Source: Sinobaca qinghaiensis
GTDB lineage: Bacteria; Bacillota; Bacilli; Bacillales; Marinococcaceae
NCBI RefSeq assembly: GCF_003610495.1
Contig: NZ_RAPK01000006.1
Location: 119,241 to 183,240 of the forward strand
Length of the DNA: 64,000 nucleotides
Reading direction: 5' to 3'
Below the pieces are notes generated by a model, which saw only the letters and a program-made list of their open reading frames with translations, made no database searches and was not told where the DNA came from. The translations under genes were made by a program, and so were the position numbers. Shown in pieces: positions 26,788 through 35,445 of the stretch (the stretch's first letter is position 1; the number at the start of each line of letters is the position of its first letter).

Positions 26788-27362
26788 GAAGGCAGGGCCA
26801 GGCACGTATATCCTTCTTTATGAATCAGGTCAATTAGTTCGGGCAGAATCGATACCGTCTGCTGAAGTTCATGAAGCAGCACAATCGATCCCGGCTGGAT
26901 AGTGTCCATAACGTTGGAAAGAATAGCCTCCGGGCTCTTTTTTTCTTTCCAGTCAAACGAAGCAGTATCCCACATAACGAGTTCCAAACCGAGCTCGTTT
27001 ACGACACGAACCGTTTCTTCATTATAGCGTCCGTAGGGCGGCCGGAAATATTCTACAGGCGCTGGACTGATGCTTTTGATAGAGTCAAGGCTGCTTTGTA
27101 TTTCATGCTTTTGTTTATCAAAGGAGAGCGACGTAAGGTTGGGATGGCGGTGAGTGTGGGAGCCAAGCGTATGCCCCTCCTCAATCACCCGCCGTGCAGG
27201 CCGCTGCGGATGAACCAGCCGGCCCTGCCAGAAGAAAGCCGCCTTTGCCTGTTTGTCTTTTAATATATCCAAAATTTGATGAGTAGTGCGACTCGGCCCA
27301 TCGTCAAAGGTTAAAAAAACAGCCTTTTTTTCAGCGGGGGCAAGAGACGCTGCATTAGTCAA
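26772..27362 (-). CDS. Polysaccharide deacetylase (NodB homology domain), start uncertain
   Basis: 196 residues from TTG 27362. All NodB catalytic motifs are present: TFDDGPS (general base and metal Asp near 20-22), SHTHRHPNL (metal His near 70), RPPYGRY, DTASFDW and LLHE. Such enzymes remove acetyl groups from peptidoglycan or similar glycans. There is no signal peptide in this frame. The TTG has no ribosome site. An excellent AGAGGAGG-ATG at 27423-27425 lies upstream in the same frame but is cut off by TGA at 27408-27410. The 5' end may be mutated, or the real start differs. Confidence 0.7.
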   Translation of the reverse strand: MTNAASLAPAEKKAVFLTFDDGPSRTTHQILDILKDKQAKAAFFWQGRLVHPQRPARRVIEEGHTLGSHTHRHPNLTSLSFDKQKHEIQSSLDSIKSISPAPVEYFRPPYGRYNEETVRVVNELGLELVMWDTASFDWKEKKSPEAILSNVMDTIQPGSIVLLHELQQTVSILPELIDLIHKEGYTCLALPSQRSG

Positions 27363-27510
27363 CGCATGATCGGTATTGAAGCTGGACCCAGCTCCTTTTT
27401 TTGCAATTCAAGGTGACTGCCTCATGCTGATTCCTCCTCTTTTTTCATCTTATATTAGTATAGAGGAAAGGATTCCCTCCGCCTACTTTTCTGCTTAATG
27501 GAATTACTGC

Positions 27511-27564
27511 TTGCATTATTTGGAAACGCTTACTATAATGAAGCTGAGAAATCGAAACGTTTCG
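27511..27564 (+). promoter_or_regulatory. SigA promoter with cre-like site and LacI/GalR-type operator
   Basis: TTGCAT (27511-27516), 17 bases and TATAAT (27534-27539) form a strong promoter. TTGGAAACGCTTACTA (27520-27535) matches 15 of 16 cre positions. CGAAACGTTTCG (27553-27564) is a perfect palindrome of the LacI/GalR kind just downstream of the start. Sugar-responsive control of the ThuA-dehydrogenase genes is likely. Confidence 0.6.
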
Positions 27565-27649
27565 GATTGCTCCGCAGTAAGTTTTACATAACGCCAGCGT
27601 GAAGAAGATAAGAAAATAATATATTCTTTCTGTTATGATTTAATTTTTA

Positions 27650-27683
27650 AAATGATGGGTATTCTCATCATTTCATTTTTTTT
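27650..27683 (+). terminator. AT-rich hairpin with T8 tail
   Basis: AAATGATG (27650-27657) pairs with CATCATTT (27666-27673), followed by CA and T8. It would end a transcript of about 140 bases from the promoter at 27511-27539, or act as an attenuator before thuA. Confidence 0.45.
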
Positions 27684-27826
27684 CTGCAGAATCCGCACTA
27701 ATAGAGCTTTTCACTGCAGTAATTCATTCTTTTTATTCGAAAAGGATATATTTTCATAGAAAACGTCCGAGCAACAAAAGGTTAATTTATTACTAAAATA
27801 TATTATAATTGATATAGGAGGCCTTT

Positions 27827-28561
27827 ATGAAAATTGTAGTATGGAACGAAAACAGGCACGAGAAAGAGAACGAAGTGGTTTCTTCGATTTATCCGGAAGG
27901 AATTCACGGAGCTATTCAAGGCTTCCTGGAAAAAGAGGGGCTTGATGTTAGCACAGCTACATTGGATGAACCGGAACATGGGTTAACAGAGGAGGTTCTA
28001 AATCATACGGATGTTCTCGTCTGGTGGGGTCATCAGGCTCATGATGAAGTGACCGAAGAGGTCGCAGAACGGGTAAAAGAGCGGGTGTTGGAAGGAATGG
28101 GACTGGTAGTACTTCACTCCGCTCATTTCTCGAAAGTGTTTAAAAAGCTCATGGGTACTTCCTGTGACCTGAAATGGAGAGAAGCGGATGAAAAGGAACG
28201 TCTTTGGGTCGTCAATCCTACACATCCCATTACGGAAGGCATAGGGGAATTTATTGAGCTGGAGAAAGAAGAAATGTACGGGGAGCATTTTGACATTCCT
28301 GTACCGGAGGAATTGTTGTTTGTCAGCTGGTTCGAAGGTGGGGAAGTATTCAGGAGCGGTGCCACTTTTCAGCGTGGCCGGGGGAAGATCTTTTATTTCC
28401 GGCCGGGACATGAAACATATCCAACGTATTACCATACAGACATTCAGCGCGTAATAAGTAATGGCATACACTGGGCAGCAGGACTGGCTACACCAAAGCC
28501 GGTTTACGGAAATGCCCAGCCGCTTGAGCCTATTGCAGGCAAAACAGCTGCCGGACGCTGA
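27827..28561 (+). CDS. ThuA-like protein (trehalose utilisation family)
   Basis: 244-residue protein with the ThuA class I glutamine-amidotransferase-like fold. [13 protein letters not shown] at the start, [14 protein letters not shown] and the conserved [19 protein letters not shown] near residue 185 are family marks. In rhizobia ThuA acts with ThuB in trehalose or disaccharide 3-keto metabolism. The Gfo/Idh/MocA gene 27 bases downstream fits this pairing. Expression probably responds to sugar through the upstream LacI-type operator. Confidence 0.82.
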   Translation: MKIVVWNENRHEKENEVVSSIYPEGIHGAIQGFLEKEGLDVSTATLDEPEHGLTEEVLNHTDVLVWWGHQAHDEVTEEVAERVKERVLEGMGLVVLHSAHFSKVFKKLMGTSCDLKWREADEKERLWVVNPTHPITEGIGEFIELEKEEMYGEHFDIPVPEELLFVSWFEGGEVFRSGATFQRGRGKIFYFRPGHETYPTYYHTDIQRVISNGIHWAAGLATPKPVYGNAQPLEPIAGKTAAGR

Positions 28562-28588
28562 TGGCCACACTAGAGGGGGTAAATAGTA

Positions 28589-29659
28589 ATGGACAAGCTG
28601 AAAATCGGCATCATTGGATCAGGTGGAATAGCGCAGTCAAGGCACATTCCTACTTTTCAACAGCTTGAAGAAAAAGTATCGATTGAAGGGGTATATGATA
28701 TCAATCAGGACCGGGCTCAGGAAGTAGCGGCATCTTTCTCTATCGCCCGGGTCTACCACAATATTGAAAGAATGCTTGAAGAGGTGGATGCAGTCATTAT
28801 CTGCACACCTAATAAATTTCATGCAGATATTGCCGTACAGGCGTTGAACAGAGGTATTCATGTGCTCTGCGAAAAGCCGATGGCTATTACGACCGAAGAA
28901 TGCAGCCGTATGATAGAAGCGGCTGAAAAAACAGATTCGGTTCTGGCCGTTGCCTTTCACTATCGTTTTGGACCGGAAGCCCAGATCGCCAAACAAATGA
29001 TGGAAAATCATGAAATCGGCGACCCGCTTGTTTGTCGTTTCCAGGCACTCCGCCGTCGTAAGGTACCGGGCTGGGGCGTATTTACAAACAAAGAACTACA
29101 GGGTGGAGGAAGCCTGATTGACTACGGCTGCCATCTGCTTGATCTGTCCTTGTGGCTGCTTGGAGATCCGGAGCCGCTTGAGGTTATGGCAAAAACGTAT
29201 GACCGTTTAAGCAAAGCGCCGAATCTTACGAACGAATGGGGCCAGTTTGATCACACTACCTTTAACGTGGAGGATCACGTGACCGGGTATATCACATTTG
29301 AAAATGATATTACGCTGCAGCTGGAATGTTCCTGGGCAGCCAATATAAAAGAAGATACGGAACAGCTCAGCATTTCCGGCGTGGAAGGCGGGTTTCAGCT
29401 ATTTCCATTTGAGCTGTATCAAGCGAAGTACGGCACCCTTTTGAACAGCACCGCCCAGATTAATAAAATTGATAATATTGAGCCATACTATCAGGCGAAC
29501 AACTTTGTAGATGCCTGTACAGGTGAAGCGGAACTTATCGTTAAACCGGAGCAGGCTATGAAGGTAACCAAAATAGTCGAAGCTCTTTATAGAAGCAGTG
29601 AATCAGGACAAAGCGTCCGATTTGAAGAAAATCCAACCAGTTTTGAAGAATCTTATTAA
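28589..29659 (+). CDS. Gfo/Idh/MocA-family NAD(P)-dependent sugar dehydrogenase
   Basis: 356 residues. The N-terminal Rossmann domain starts with KIGIIGSGGIAQSRHIPTF. The conserved CEKPMAIT near residue 94 contains the catalytic Lys. The C-terminal domain has GGGSLIDYGCHLLDL near 172, with the catalytic His. It is co-transcribed with the ThuA-like gene and probably oxidises or reduces a keto-sugar intermediate. The substrate is not identifiable. A terminator follows immediately. Confidence 0.85.
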   Translation: MDKLKIGIIGSGGIAQSRHIPTFQQLEEKVSIEGVYDINQDRAQEVAASFSIARVYHNIERMLEEVDAVIICTPNKFHADIAVQALNRGIHVLCEKPMAITTEECSRMIEAAEKTDSVLAVAFHYRFGPEAQIAKQMMENHEIGDPLVCRFQALRRRKVPGWGVFTNKELQGGGSLIDYGCHLLDLSLWLLGDPEPLEVMAKTYDRLSKAPNLTNEWGQFDHTTFNVEDHVTGYITFENDITLQLECSWAANIKEDTEQLSISGVEGGFQLFPFELYQAKYGTLLNSTAQINKIDNIEPYYQANNFVDACTGEAELIVKPEQAMKVTKIVEALYRSSESGQSVRFEENPTSFEESY

Positions 29660-29689
29660 AAAAACCAAGCCTCCGGGCTTGGTTTTTTT
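29660..29689 (+). terminator. Rho-independent terminator
   Basis: AAAACCAAGCC/GGGCTTGGTTTT hairpin with a T-rich tail after the dehydrogenase gene. Confidence 0.85.
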
Positions 29690-29749
29690 AGGCTGTTGAA
29701 AAAGACAAAAAATACGTCCTTTTTATCTTTTTAGGTAGAAACAGTCAGC

Positions 29750-30415
29750 TTATAAACCTTCGTTTTCAAAGCGGCGGATTTCATCTTTATGGCCCAGTAC
29801 AATCAGCATGTCGCCCTGCTCAATCGTATCGTTGGGACGAGGGGACACGTTAACGTCCTCATTTCGTTTAATAGCAAGGATGGTAACTCCGTATGTGGCG
29901 CGGATATTGGAGTCAATCAGCGTTTTACGGTGCAGTTTTTTTGTGGCATATACTTCTACAATAGTGTAGTCGTTGCTTAAGTCGATAAAATCAATAACTT
30001 TTTCGGAAGTCATATTGTGGGCTACGCGTATTCCCATATCAAATTCCGGATGGACTACGCGGTCGGCACCGATTTTATCAAGCACTTTCTGGTGGTATTT
30101 ATTCTGGGCTTTGGCCCACACAATCGGCACATTCATGTCTTTTAATACGAGCGTGGTGAGCACACTTGCCTGAATATGATCGCCGATCGCGACAACAACA
30201 TGGTCAAAGTTGCCAAGCCCCAGCGACTTTAAGGCTTTTTCATCCGTAGAGTCAATGCAGGCTGTCTGGGTGGCAAAGGTAACATACTCATCCACCTTTT
30301 CTTCATCCTGGTCAATGGCGAGAACTTCGTAGCCCAAATGATAGAGTTCACGGCAGATGCTGCCTCCGAATCGGCCCAGGCCGATAACGGCAAATTGTTT
30401 TTTATTTTTTGGCAT
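29750..30415 (-). CDS. KtrA/KtrC-type RCK regulatory subunit of potassium uptake
   Basis: 221-residue cytosolic ring-forming subunit gating a Ktr potassium channel. The RCK_N domain (about 1-130) has FAVIGLGRFGGSICREL for ATP/ADP or NAD binding and AIDQDEEKVDEY after strand 2. The RCK_C domain (about 135-221) is the usual c-di-AMP-binding part. AAAGGAG precedes the ATG. The channel subunit KtrB/D is not adjacent, as for KtrC in B. subtilis. No ydaO riboswitch is seen upstream. Confidence 0.87.
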   Translation of the reverse strand: MPKNKKQFAVIGLGRFGGSICRELYHLGYEVLAIDQDEEKVDEYVTFATQTACIDSTDEKALKSLGLGNFDHVVVAIGDHIQASVLTTLVLKDMNVPIVWAKAQNKYHQKVLDKIGADRVVHPEFDMGIRVAHNMTSEKVIDFIDLSNDYTIVEVYATKKLHRKTLIDSNIRATYGVTILAIKRNEDVNVSPRPNDTIEQGDMLIVLGHKDEIRRFENEGL

Positions 30416-30448
30416 GGAAAAGCGCTCCTTTAGATGTCCATTTTTTTC

Positions 30449-30814
30449 CTACAGCAGAGAGATACCCTGAGGCAGTGTTAATCCGAGAATAACAGTAAAT
30501 AATACAAATCCTATCATAAACCGGGTAAACAGCCGGTGTCTGGTGTTTTTAAACAGCTGAACTAAGTAGACTTCGATTAAACCGACGCTGATAAAGCCGC
30601 AGGCAATTTTTAACAGCCCGCCTAGATAAACAGGACGAAGTCCCAGCACAAGCCCGCCGGTGAAAATGGCTGGAAGGTACATAAATCGCAGCACGTAGTG
30701 AAGAAGAACTGCTGTGCGCTTCATATTGGTCTGGTGAAATAAGAAAACAGCACCTGCCAGCAGAAGGACGGCAGCAATAACAATAAGGTGTATAGTAAGT
30801 ATTGTATCGGTCAT
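30449..30814 (-). CDS. yisL: YisL family (DUF1516) membrane protein
   Basis: 121 residues with four hydrophobic segments and the YisL features HLIVIAAVLLLAGAVFLF near the start and RFMYLPAIFTGGLVLG near 55. ATG 30814 follows GGGAGAGG. A longer frame to 30958 is unsupported and would run back towards the riboswitch area. Function is unknown for the family. It lies head-to-tail upstream of the Ktr gene with 33 bases between and may share its transcript. Confidence 0.78.
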   Translation of the reverse strand: MTDTILTIHLIVIAAVLLLAGAVFLFHQTNMKRTAVLLHYVLRFMYLPAIFTGGLVLGLRPVYLGGLLKIACGFISVGLIEVYLVQLFKNTRHRLFTRFMIGFVLFTVILGLTLPQGISLL

Positions 30815-30961
30815 AAAGCCTCTCCCAGCTAATGTAGACGTTTTCTTAATCATATCACGTGTGCTGAATTTACAGGAGCAGAGATTTTTCTTTAAATAAA
30901 ACTCCCGGTACAATCTGCTTTTAATGTATGCTATCTTTAAGAAGACAGATAATTTCATACC

Positions 30962-31051
30962 ACAAGCACTAGGGGTGCTGAAAAGCTGAGAGGGATGTTA
31001 TTCATCCTAACCCTGGAACCTGATCTGGATAACACCAGCGGAGGGAAGTGC
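30962..31051 (+). ncRNA. TPP (THI-box) riboswitch
   Basis: The conserved blocks ACTAGGGGTGC, AGCTGAGAGGGA, ACCCTGGAACCTGATCTGGA and TAACACCAGCGGAGGGA are in order. They form the P1-P5 fold of the thiamin pyrophosphate aptamer. It is followed by hairpin terminators (31069-31140) and then the ThiXYZ-type importer genes, so it should switch transcription off when TPP is plentiful. Confidence 0.95.
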
Positions 31052-31068
31052 GGAAGGTTCACCTGAAG

Positions 31069-31140
31069 AAACAGCCGATCGAGCTGTTTTTATTGATAGA
31101 ACTGATTTTTCCGCCGCTCCCCTGCTGGAGCGGCTTTTTT
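31069..31140 (+). terminator. Two terminator hairpins of the TPP riboswitch expression platform
   Basis: AACAGC-CGATC-GAGCTGTT is followed by T-rich sequence (31069-31092). The stronger GCCGCTCC-CCTGCT-GGAGCGGC has T6 (31113-31140). Either could serve as the TPP-responsive terminator, and the second has the better stem. Confidence 0.75.
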
Positions 31141-31182
31141 GTGTTTGAATTACGGGATTGTGGTGGGGCAGGGAGGCAGAAA

Positions 31183-31977
31183 ATGAATAAACGGTATAGA
31201 CCTGAACATCAGGAGACAGCACTGGAATTTCGAGATGTGACCTACACACATAAAGGCAGTCAGAGCGCTATTTTTCAACATGTACAGGCAGAGGTGAAGC
31301 AAGGTGAATTTGTCAGCCTGCTTGGGCCGAGCGGGTCGGGAAAGTCCACGTTCTTCCGGCTGGCAGCTGGATTAAGTCATCCTGATCAGGGCACGGTTTT
31401 TCTGCATGGTTCCGTACCTGAAACGAGGCTCGGGCGTGTCGGCTATATGCCGCAGCAGGATCTTCTGCTGCCCTGGCGGACTATTTTGGAAAATGGCATG
31501 CTTCCCCTGGAAATAAACGGGGTCCCCAAAAAAGAAGCGGCGCATAACGTGTCCGCCCATTTGAAAGCGTTCGGCCTGGACGGGGTGGAAAACCAATACC
31601 CGCATGAACTGTCCGGCGGAATGAGACAAAGAGTGTCTTTTCTCCGGGCGGTAGTAGGAGGCAGTGACATTCTAATGCTGGATGAGCCATTCAGCGCGCT
31701 TGATTCTATTACCCGTTTCATGATGCAGGAATGGCTGCTCGAGCAGTGGCAGATGGCTGGACAGACGCTGATTTTCATTACCCATGATATAGAGGAAGCG
31801 CTGTTTCTATCGGACCGTATTTTATTGTTTACGCAGCCGCCGATAGAGGGCCGTTTTACAGAGATTACGGTGCCGCTGCCAAGGCCGAGAAAAGAAAATG
31901 CCCGTGACCATCCGGAGCTGTTGAAGCTGAAGCGGGAACTTATTAATAGGATGCGCGGAGAGGGCGGGATAATATGA
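31183..31977 (+). CDS. thiZ: Thiamin precursor (FAMP-type) ABC importer ATPase, ThiZ-like
   Basis: 264-residue ABC ATPase of the nitrate/sulfonate/taurine class. Walker A GPSGSGKST is near residue 47, the Q-loop is PQQDLLLPWRT, the signature LSGGMRQR, Walker B ILMLDEPFSALD and the H-loop ITHDIEEA. The ATG at 31183 has GGGAGG before it; the open frame upstream overlaps the riboswitch. By family and TPP control it powers uptake of a thiamin pyrimidine precursor with the next two genes. Confidence 0.87.
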   Translation: MNKRYRPEHQETALEFRDVTYTHKGSQSAIFQHVQAEVKQGEFVSLLGPSGSGKSTFFRLAAGLSHPDQGTVFLHGSVPETRLGRVGYMPQQDLLLPWRTILENGMLPLEINGVPKKEAAHNVSAHLKAFGLDGVENQYPHELSGGMRQRVSFLRAVVGGSDILMLDEPFSALDSITRFMMQEWLLEQWQMAGQTLIFITHDIEEALFLSDRILLFTQPPIEGRFTEITVPLPRPRKENARDHPELLKLKRELINRMRGEGGII

Positions 31978-32741
31978 ATCGCTGGAAAAGCGCAGGCACC
32001 TCCTATGCCGGTGCGGCTCTGCTGGCAGCTGCATTTTTTATCATTTGGGAAGCAGGGGCGCGCTGGTACGATACGCCTTATATTCTTCCGGCGCCGTCTG
32101 CGGTGCTGCAGAGACTGTGGGAACTTGCCGATATTCTGTTTCTGGTGCACCTGCCGGCGACTCTTCTCGTTATCGTAACCGGCCTCGCCGTTTCTATCGT
32201 TTGCGGAGTCGGTATTGCCGTTCTTATGAGCCGGAGCCGGGCGGTGGAAAAAAGTGTGTTTCCTTTGTTAATTACGTCACAGACCATTCCTATCATTGCA
32301 CTGGCACCGATTTTCGTTTTGTGGTTCGGCTATTCCATGTGGAGCAAAGTCGCCGTCACGGTGCTGATTACCTTTTTTCCAATTACGGTTGGGGCGTTCG
32401 ACGGCCTCCGCGCAGCCAGCAAAGATATGGAGGACCTGCTTCGTACTATGGGGGCCGGCAGCTGGCAGATTTTTAGAAAAGTTCAGGTTCCCATGGCTCT
32501 ACCTTCTTTTTATTCCGGGTTAAAGGTAGCAGTAACGCTCAGCGTGATAGGAGCCGCAATCGGCGAATGGCTGGGGGCGGATGCGGGCCTCGGTTATTTC
32601 AGCCGCAGAATGATGACACAAATGGACGCGGCGGGTGTATTTGCCCCAATTGTTTTGTTGTCTTTATTAGGCATCGGCCTGTTTTTGGGAGTAAAAGCGA
32701 TCGAATATGCGACAACAAAAAGAGGAGGAAGAAGATCATGA
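31974..32741 (+). CDS. thiX: Thiamin precursor ABC importer permease, ThiX-like
   Basis: 255-residue BPD-type permease with about six helices. LPAPSAVLQRLWE near residue 38 is typical of the SsuC/ThiX group, and the EAA loop reads MGAGSWQIFRKVQVPMALP. The ATG overlaps the thiZ stop by four bases. TPP riboswitch control upstream supports a thiamin-precursor role over sulfonate or nitrate uptake. Confidence 0.87.
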   Translation: MNRWKSAGTSYAGAALLAAAFFIIWEAGARWYDTPYILPAPSAVLQRLWELADILFLVHLPATLLVIVTGLAVSIVCGVGIAVLMSRSRAVEKSVFPLLITSQTIPIIALAPIFVLWFGYSMWSKVAVTVLITFFPITVGAFDGLRAASKDMEDLLRTMGAGSWQIFRKVQVPMALPSFYSGLKVAVTLSVIGAAIGEWLGADAGLGYFSRRMMTQMDAAGVFAPIVLLSLLGIGLFLGVKAIEYATTKRGGRRS

Positions 32742-33757
32742 AAAAGATTAACACATGGTTTAAACGAGCGGGTATGCTGACTGCGGGGGTTTTGGTGCTG
32801 GCAGGCTGTGGAAATGAAAGCGGCGGGGACCAGCAGACAGAAAACAACGAGCTGCAGGAAGTCGATATTATGCTGGACTGGTATCCAAATGCGGTTCACA
32901 GCTACTTATACACGGCTCAGGAAAAGGGGTATTTTGAAGAAGAAGGGCTGGATGTAAATATTATGTTTCCTACCAATCCAACCGATCCTCTTAACCTGGC
33001 GGCAGCAGGAGAAGTAGATCTTGGCATCACGTATCAGCCGGACGTCATTACGGCACGTACCGAAGGGATTCCGGTCGTGAGCGTAGCGGCTATTGTGAGG
33101 TCTCCACTTAATCACGTCGTATACAAAGCAGATTCCGACATAGAACGGCCGCGGGATTTAGAGGGCCGTACAGTAGGCTATCCCGGCATTCCGGTCAATG
33201 AGCCGATCGTAGAAACCATGGTAGAAGCCGACGGCGGCCAGTTTGACGAGGTTGATCTGGTGGATATCGGCTTTGAGCTGCAGTCTTCTCTCGTCAGCGG
33301 CCGGGCGGATGCGGTAAGCGGGGCATATATTAATCACGAAGTGCCGGTACTCGAGCACGCAGGCACTGCTGTGGAATACTTTGATCCGGTGGATTACGGC
33401 GTTCCGCCATTTTACGAGCTGGTCCTTGTAACGAATGAAGAAACGCTGGAAGAAGACGAAGCGAAAATTAATGCCTTTTGGAGCGCTGCAGAAAAAGGAT
33501 ATACGTATATGAAAGACCATCCGGAAGAAAGCCTGGATATTTTATTTGAAAACGAAGATCAGGAAAACTTCCCGCTTGAACAGGCAGTAGAAGAAGAAAG
33601 CCTGGATATTCTAATGGGGAAGATGGAAACAGAGGAAGAAGCCTTTGGAACCCAGAGCCGGGAATCATGGGAGGAGACTATCAGCTGGCTCGAAGAAATG
33701 GACTACATTTCCGAAACACCTGATGCAGAAGAAATATTTGTAAACACCGCAGAATAA
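32738..33757 (+). CDS. thiY: Thiamin precursor-binding lipoprotein, ThiY-like
   Basis: 339-residue NMT1/THI5-like periplasmic-type binding protein. A signal peptide ends in a lipobox (LAGC, Cys 25). The mature part starts with the family motif LDWYPNAVHSYLYTAQEKGYF, where TPP-precursor binders have WYPN. ATG 32738 follows AGAGGAGG and overlaps the thiX stop by four bases. It captures N-formyl-aminopyrimidine or a related thiamin pyrimidine; the exact ligand is inferred from the family. Confidence 0.87.
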   Translation: MKKINTWFKRAGMLTAGVLVLAGCGNESGGDQQTENNELQEVDIMLDWYPNAVHSYLYTAQEKGYFEEEGLDVNIMFPTNPTDPLNLAAAGEVDLGITYQPDVITARTEGIPVVSVAAIVRSPLNHVVYKADSDIERPRDLEGRTVGYPGIPVNEPIVETMVEADGGQFDEVDLVDIGFELQSSLVSGRADAVSGAYINHEVPVLEHAGTAVEYFDPVDYGVPPFYELVLVTNEETLEEDEAKINAFWSAAEKGYTYMKDHPEESLDILFENEDQENFPLEQAVEEESLDILMGKMETEEEAFGTQSRESWEETISWLEEMDYISETPDAEEIFVNTAE

Positions 33758-33759
33758 AA

Positions 33760-33799
33760 AAGCTTCCGGCTGTCAAAGAGACAGCCGGAAGTCTTTTAA
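33760..33799. terminator. Terminator of the thi operon
   Basis: AGCTTCCGGCTGT pairs with ACAGCCGGAAGTC around a 7-base loop and is followed by T4. It also faces the convergent gene at 33817. Confidence 0.8.
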
Positions 33800-33816
33800 T
33801 AGGGGCAGGGATCATT

Positions 33817-34314
33817 CTACATAATAAGGTAGTCCAGGTTAATGTTAATAGTCTCTTCGAGCTGATCAATGCCGTATTGGTCTTCTACGGAGCCACTGTA
33901 AATAAGCTGAATGGAAGCAGCGTTATCGGGAAGCTCCACTTTATAATAGTTGGCATTCATCGTTTTCTGGCCCGGCTTTAATGTTTCTTCATCCGCAGGA
34001 GAGGCTCCGCGCTTTTCTTCCATCGAGACAGCCTTATCAAGATGATTGCCGTCCTCGTCCAGAACGCGGATCTCTACAAATTGATCATCGTGAAAACAGG
34101 TGATTTCCTCGCTGTTCGGATTTTCAATATATGGATGGATATAGACAATAGATTCTTCGGGATTTGTGTATTTCACGCCAACTTCTACACGTTCGGTCAA
34201 TTGCTGATACTGATGGCTGAAGGTGGGGGTGACAAAATAATATGCCGTCCATCCAAGTGTAAGAATAATTACAAATGGAATACCCCACTTCATCCATGAA
34301 AAACGATTATTCAC
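33817..34314 (-). CDS. Membrane-anchored extracytoplasmic protein, possible BsuPI-like fold
   Basis: 165 residues. One N-terminal transmembrane anchor (about 10-28) leads to an acidic beta-rich domain outside the cell. The series VEIRVLDEDGNHLDKA and EETLKPGQKTMNANY resembles proteinase-inhibitor-type (BsuPI) immunoglobulin domains. The resemblance is by eye and weak. The gene is single, convergent to the thi operon, with GAAGGGGG upstream of the ATG. Confidence 0.5.
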   Translation of the reverse strand: MNNRFSWMKWGIPFVIILTLGWTAYYFVTPTFSHQYQQLTERVEVGVKYTNPEESIVYIHPYIENPNSEEITCFHDDQFVEIRVLDEDGNHLDKAVSMEEKRGASPADEETLKPGQKTMNANYYKVELPDNAASIQLIYSGSVEDQYGIDQLEETININLDYLIM

Positions 34315-34535
34315 TATAAGCCCCCTTCAATTACGACCCGTCTATATCTAATGTTTATAAAATGTCAGGTTTGTTGTCATTTATTAGTATATGACAGGCA
34401 GGTACCTAATTAGAAGGGGATTTGCAAAGCGTTATATAGTCTTAAAGACCCTGTCATCATATTGAAATGTAAGGCGCATAATAGGTCCTATTCCGTATGA
34501 AAAGGGAAATAATGATAAAAATCCCGCTTATTTGA

Positions 34536-34781
34536 TTATTCTGTGTTTTGTTCAATGGTATTCACAAACTCGAAAAACCCGGGCGTCTGCTCTGATTCGA
34601 AGTGGTGGACACATTCCATGCATTTTAAACGAAGATCCTGACGCAGATCTTCCCGGTTCTGGGGCTTCGTCTGCGAAAGTGATTTTTGTATAAAGGGCTC
34701 GAATTTCTGCAGGAAGTCATACATCGCCTCCCGGTCCTGCTGTTTAGCCTTTTCTGCTAATGTATATAGGGATGCTGTCAT
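34536..34781 (-). CDS. RsoA (YvrHa)-like sigma region 2 partner
   Basis: 81-residue protein resembling B. subtilis RsoA, which supplies the -10-binding region 2 for the split sigma factor SigO. YDFLQKFEPFIQKSL and EDLRQDLRLKCMECVHHF are a short sigma-70 region 2-like helical pair. It lies 15 bases downstream of a SigO-like gene, the order known from the B. subtilis pair. AGAAGGAG precedes the ATG. The assignment is by size, context and similarity. Confidence 0.65.
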   Translation of the reverse strand: MTASLYTLAEKAKQQDREAMYDFLQKFEPFIQKSLSQTKPQNREDLRQDLRLKCMECVHHFESEQTPGFFEFVNTIEQNTE

Positions 34782-34796
34782 GTTATCTCGCTCCTT

Positions 34797-35366
34797 CTAA
34801 TGGATTGAAGCTGTAATATAAGCGTAAAGTTTCGAAAGACCCTGGCGCCTGGAGCGGTAAACAGCCTGAGGCGTTACGTTGGTCAGAAAGGAAAGGTCAA
34901 TATCCCTCATTTGTTCTGCATAGCTTTTCTGCAGAATCCACTGCTGGTGCGGCGTTAATGACTGATAGGCTGCATATAAGGTTCTGCTTTCGAGTTCTTC
35001 TGCAAGAAAACGTGAGTGCTGCGGAGGTTCCCATACCGGTTCTTCCCACGTATCACTATCTACAATCAACGGATGCACAGCTTCTCTCTTCCGCTGCTTT
35101 TTATCAAATTGTACCGCGTGCCAGTGAAGCGATTTTAAAATATAGGCTGTTAATTTCTTTTCCTCCCGAAATTGTATAAATGCTTGATTAAGTGCTTCCC
35201 CGGAAGTTTCTTCTGTCTGGCACACCGCTGCTGTAAAAAGACTGCAGTGATGAGGATCGGCAAGAAACTGTCGGAGAACGGGAGAAGAGAGCGCCTGTTT
35301 ATGAGTGTGAATATAACAATCAAGCTGAGGGCACTTTCCCAGAAGATGTGATAAATAATAAGCCAT
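34797..35366 (-). CDS. SigO (YvrI)-like sigma factor, paralog A
   Basis: 189 residues from ATG 35366, which has AAAGGAGG; the ATG at 35393 lies before that site. The C-terminal helix-turn-helix (about 135-185) is a sigma region 4: LTPHQQWILQKSYAEQ and VTPQAVYRSRRQGLSKLY. The central motif AVQFDKKQRKRE near residue 85 is shared with the protein at 61469-62104 (AVQFDKKQRRYT), as is a Cys-Pro near the N-terminus. With the RsoA-like gene it should form a two-subunit sigma factor. It carries the same upstream motif as its paralog. Confidence 0.68.
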   Translation of the reverse strand: MAYYLSHLLGKCPQLDCYIHTHKQALSSPVLRQFLADPHHCSLFTAAVCQTEETSGEALNQAFIQFREEKKLTAYILKSLHWHAVQFDKKQRKREAVHPLIVDSDTWEEPVWEPPQHSRFLAEELESRTLYAAYQSLTPHQQWILQKSYAEQMRDIDLSFLTNVTPQAVYRSRRQGLSKLYAYITASIH

Positions 35367-35445
35367 GATGTTCCCTCCTTTCTGATAATGCATGCAAATT
35401 CAGGGTGATTGTTAAGCTTCTATATGAACAAAAGGTAAATATAGT

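Larger units (their letters stand above)
27363..27826. other. Divergent intergenic region with promoter, cre-like and LacI-type sites
   Basis: No long gene lies here. It contains the disturbed 5' end of the deacetylase gene (27363-27425), a plus-strand promoter with cre-like and LacI-type operators (27511-27564), and a terminator-like hairpin (27650-27683). An AT-rich promoter area precedes thuA, with a TATTATAAT at about 27800. Confidence 0.5.

Noticed and set aside
27408-27425. Selenocysteine reading of the TGA in the deacetylase 5' region
   Set aside because: The TGA is codon 6, outside any catalytic motif, and NodB enzymes use no Cys there. A mutation, leader peptide or different start explains it better.
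31443-32150. 235-residue minus-strand open frame
   Set aside because: Antisense to the thiZ and thiX genes, which carry full ABC motifs. The minus frame has no family features.
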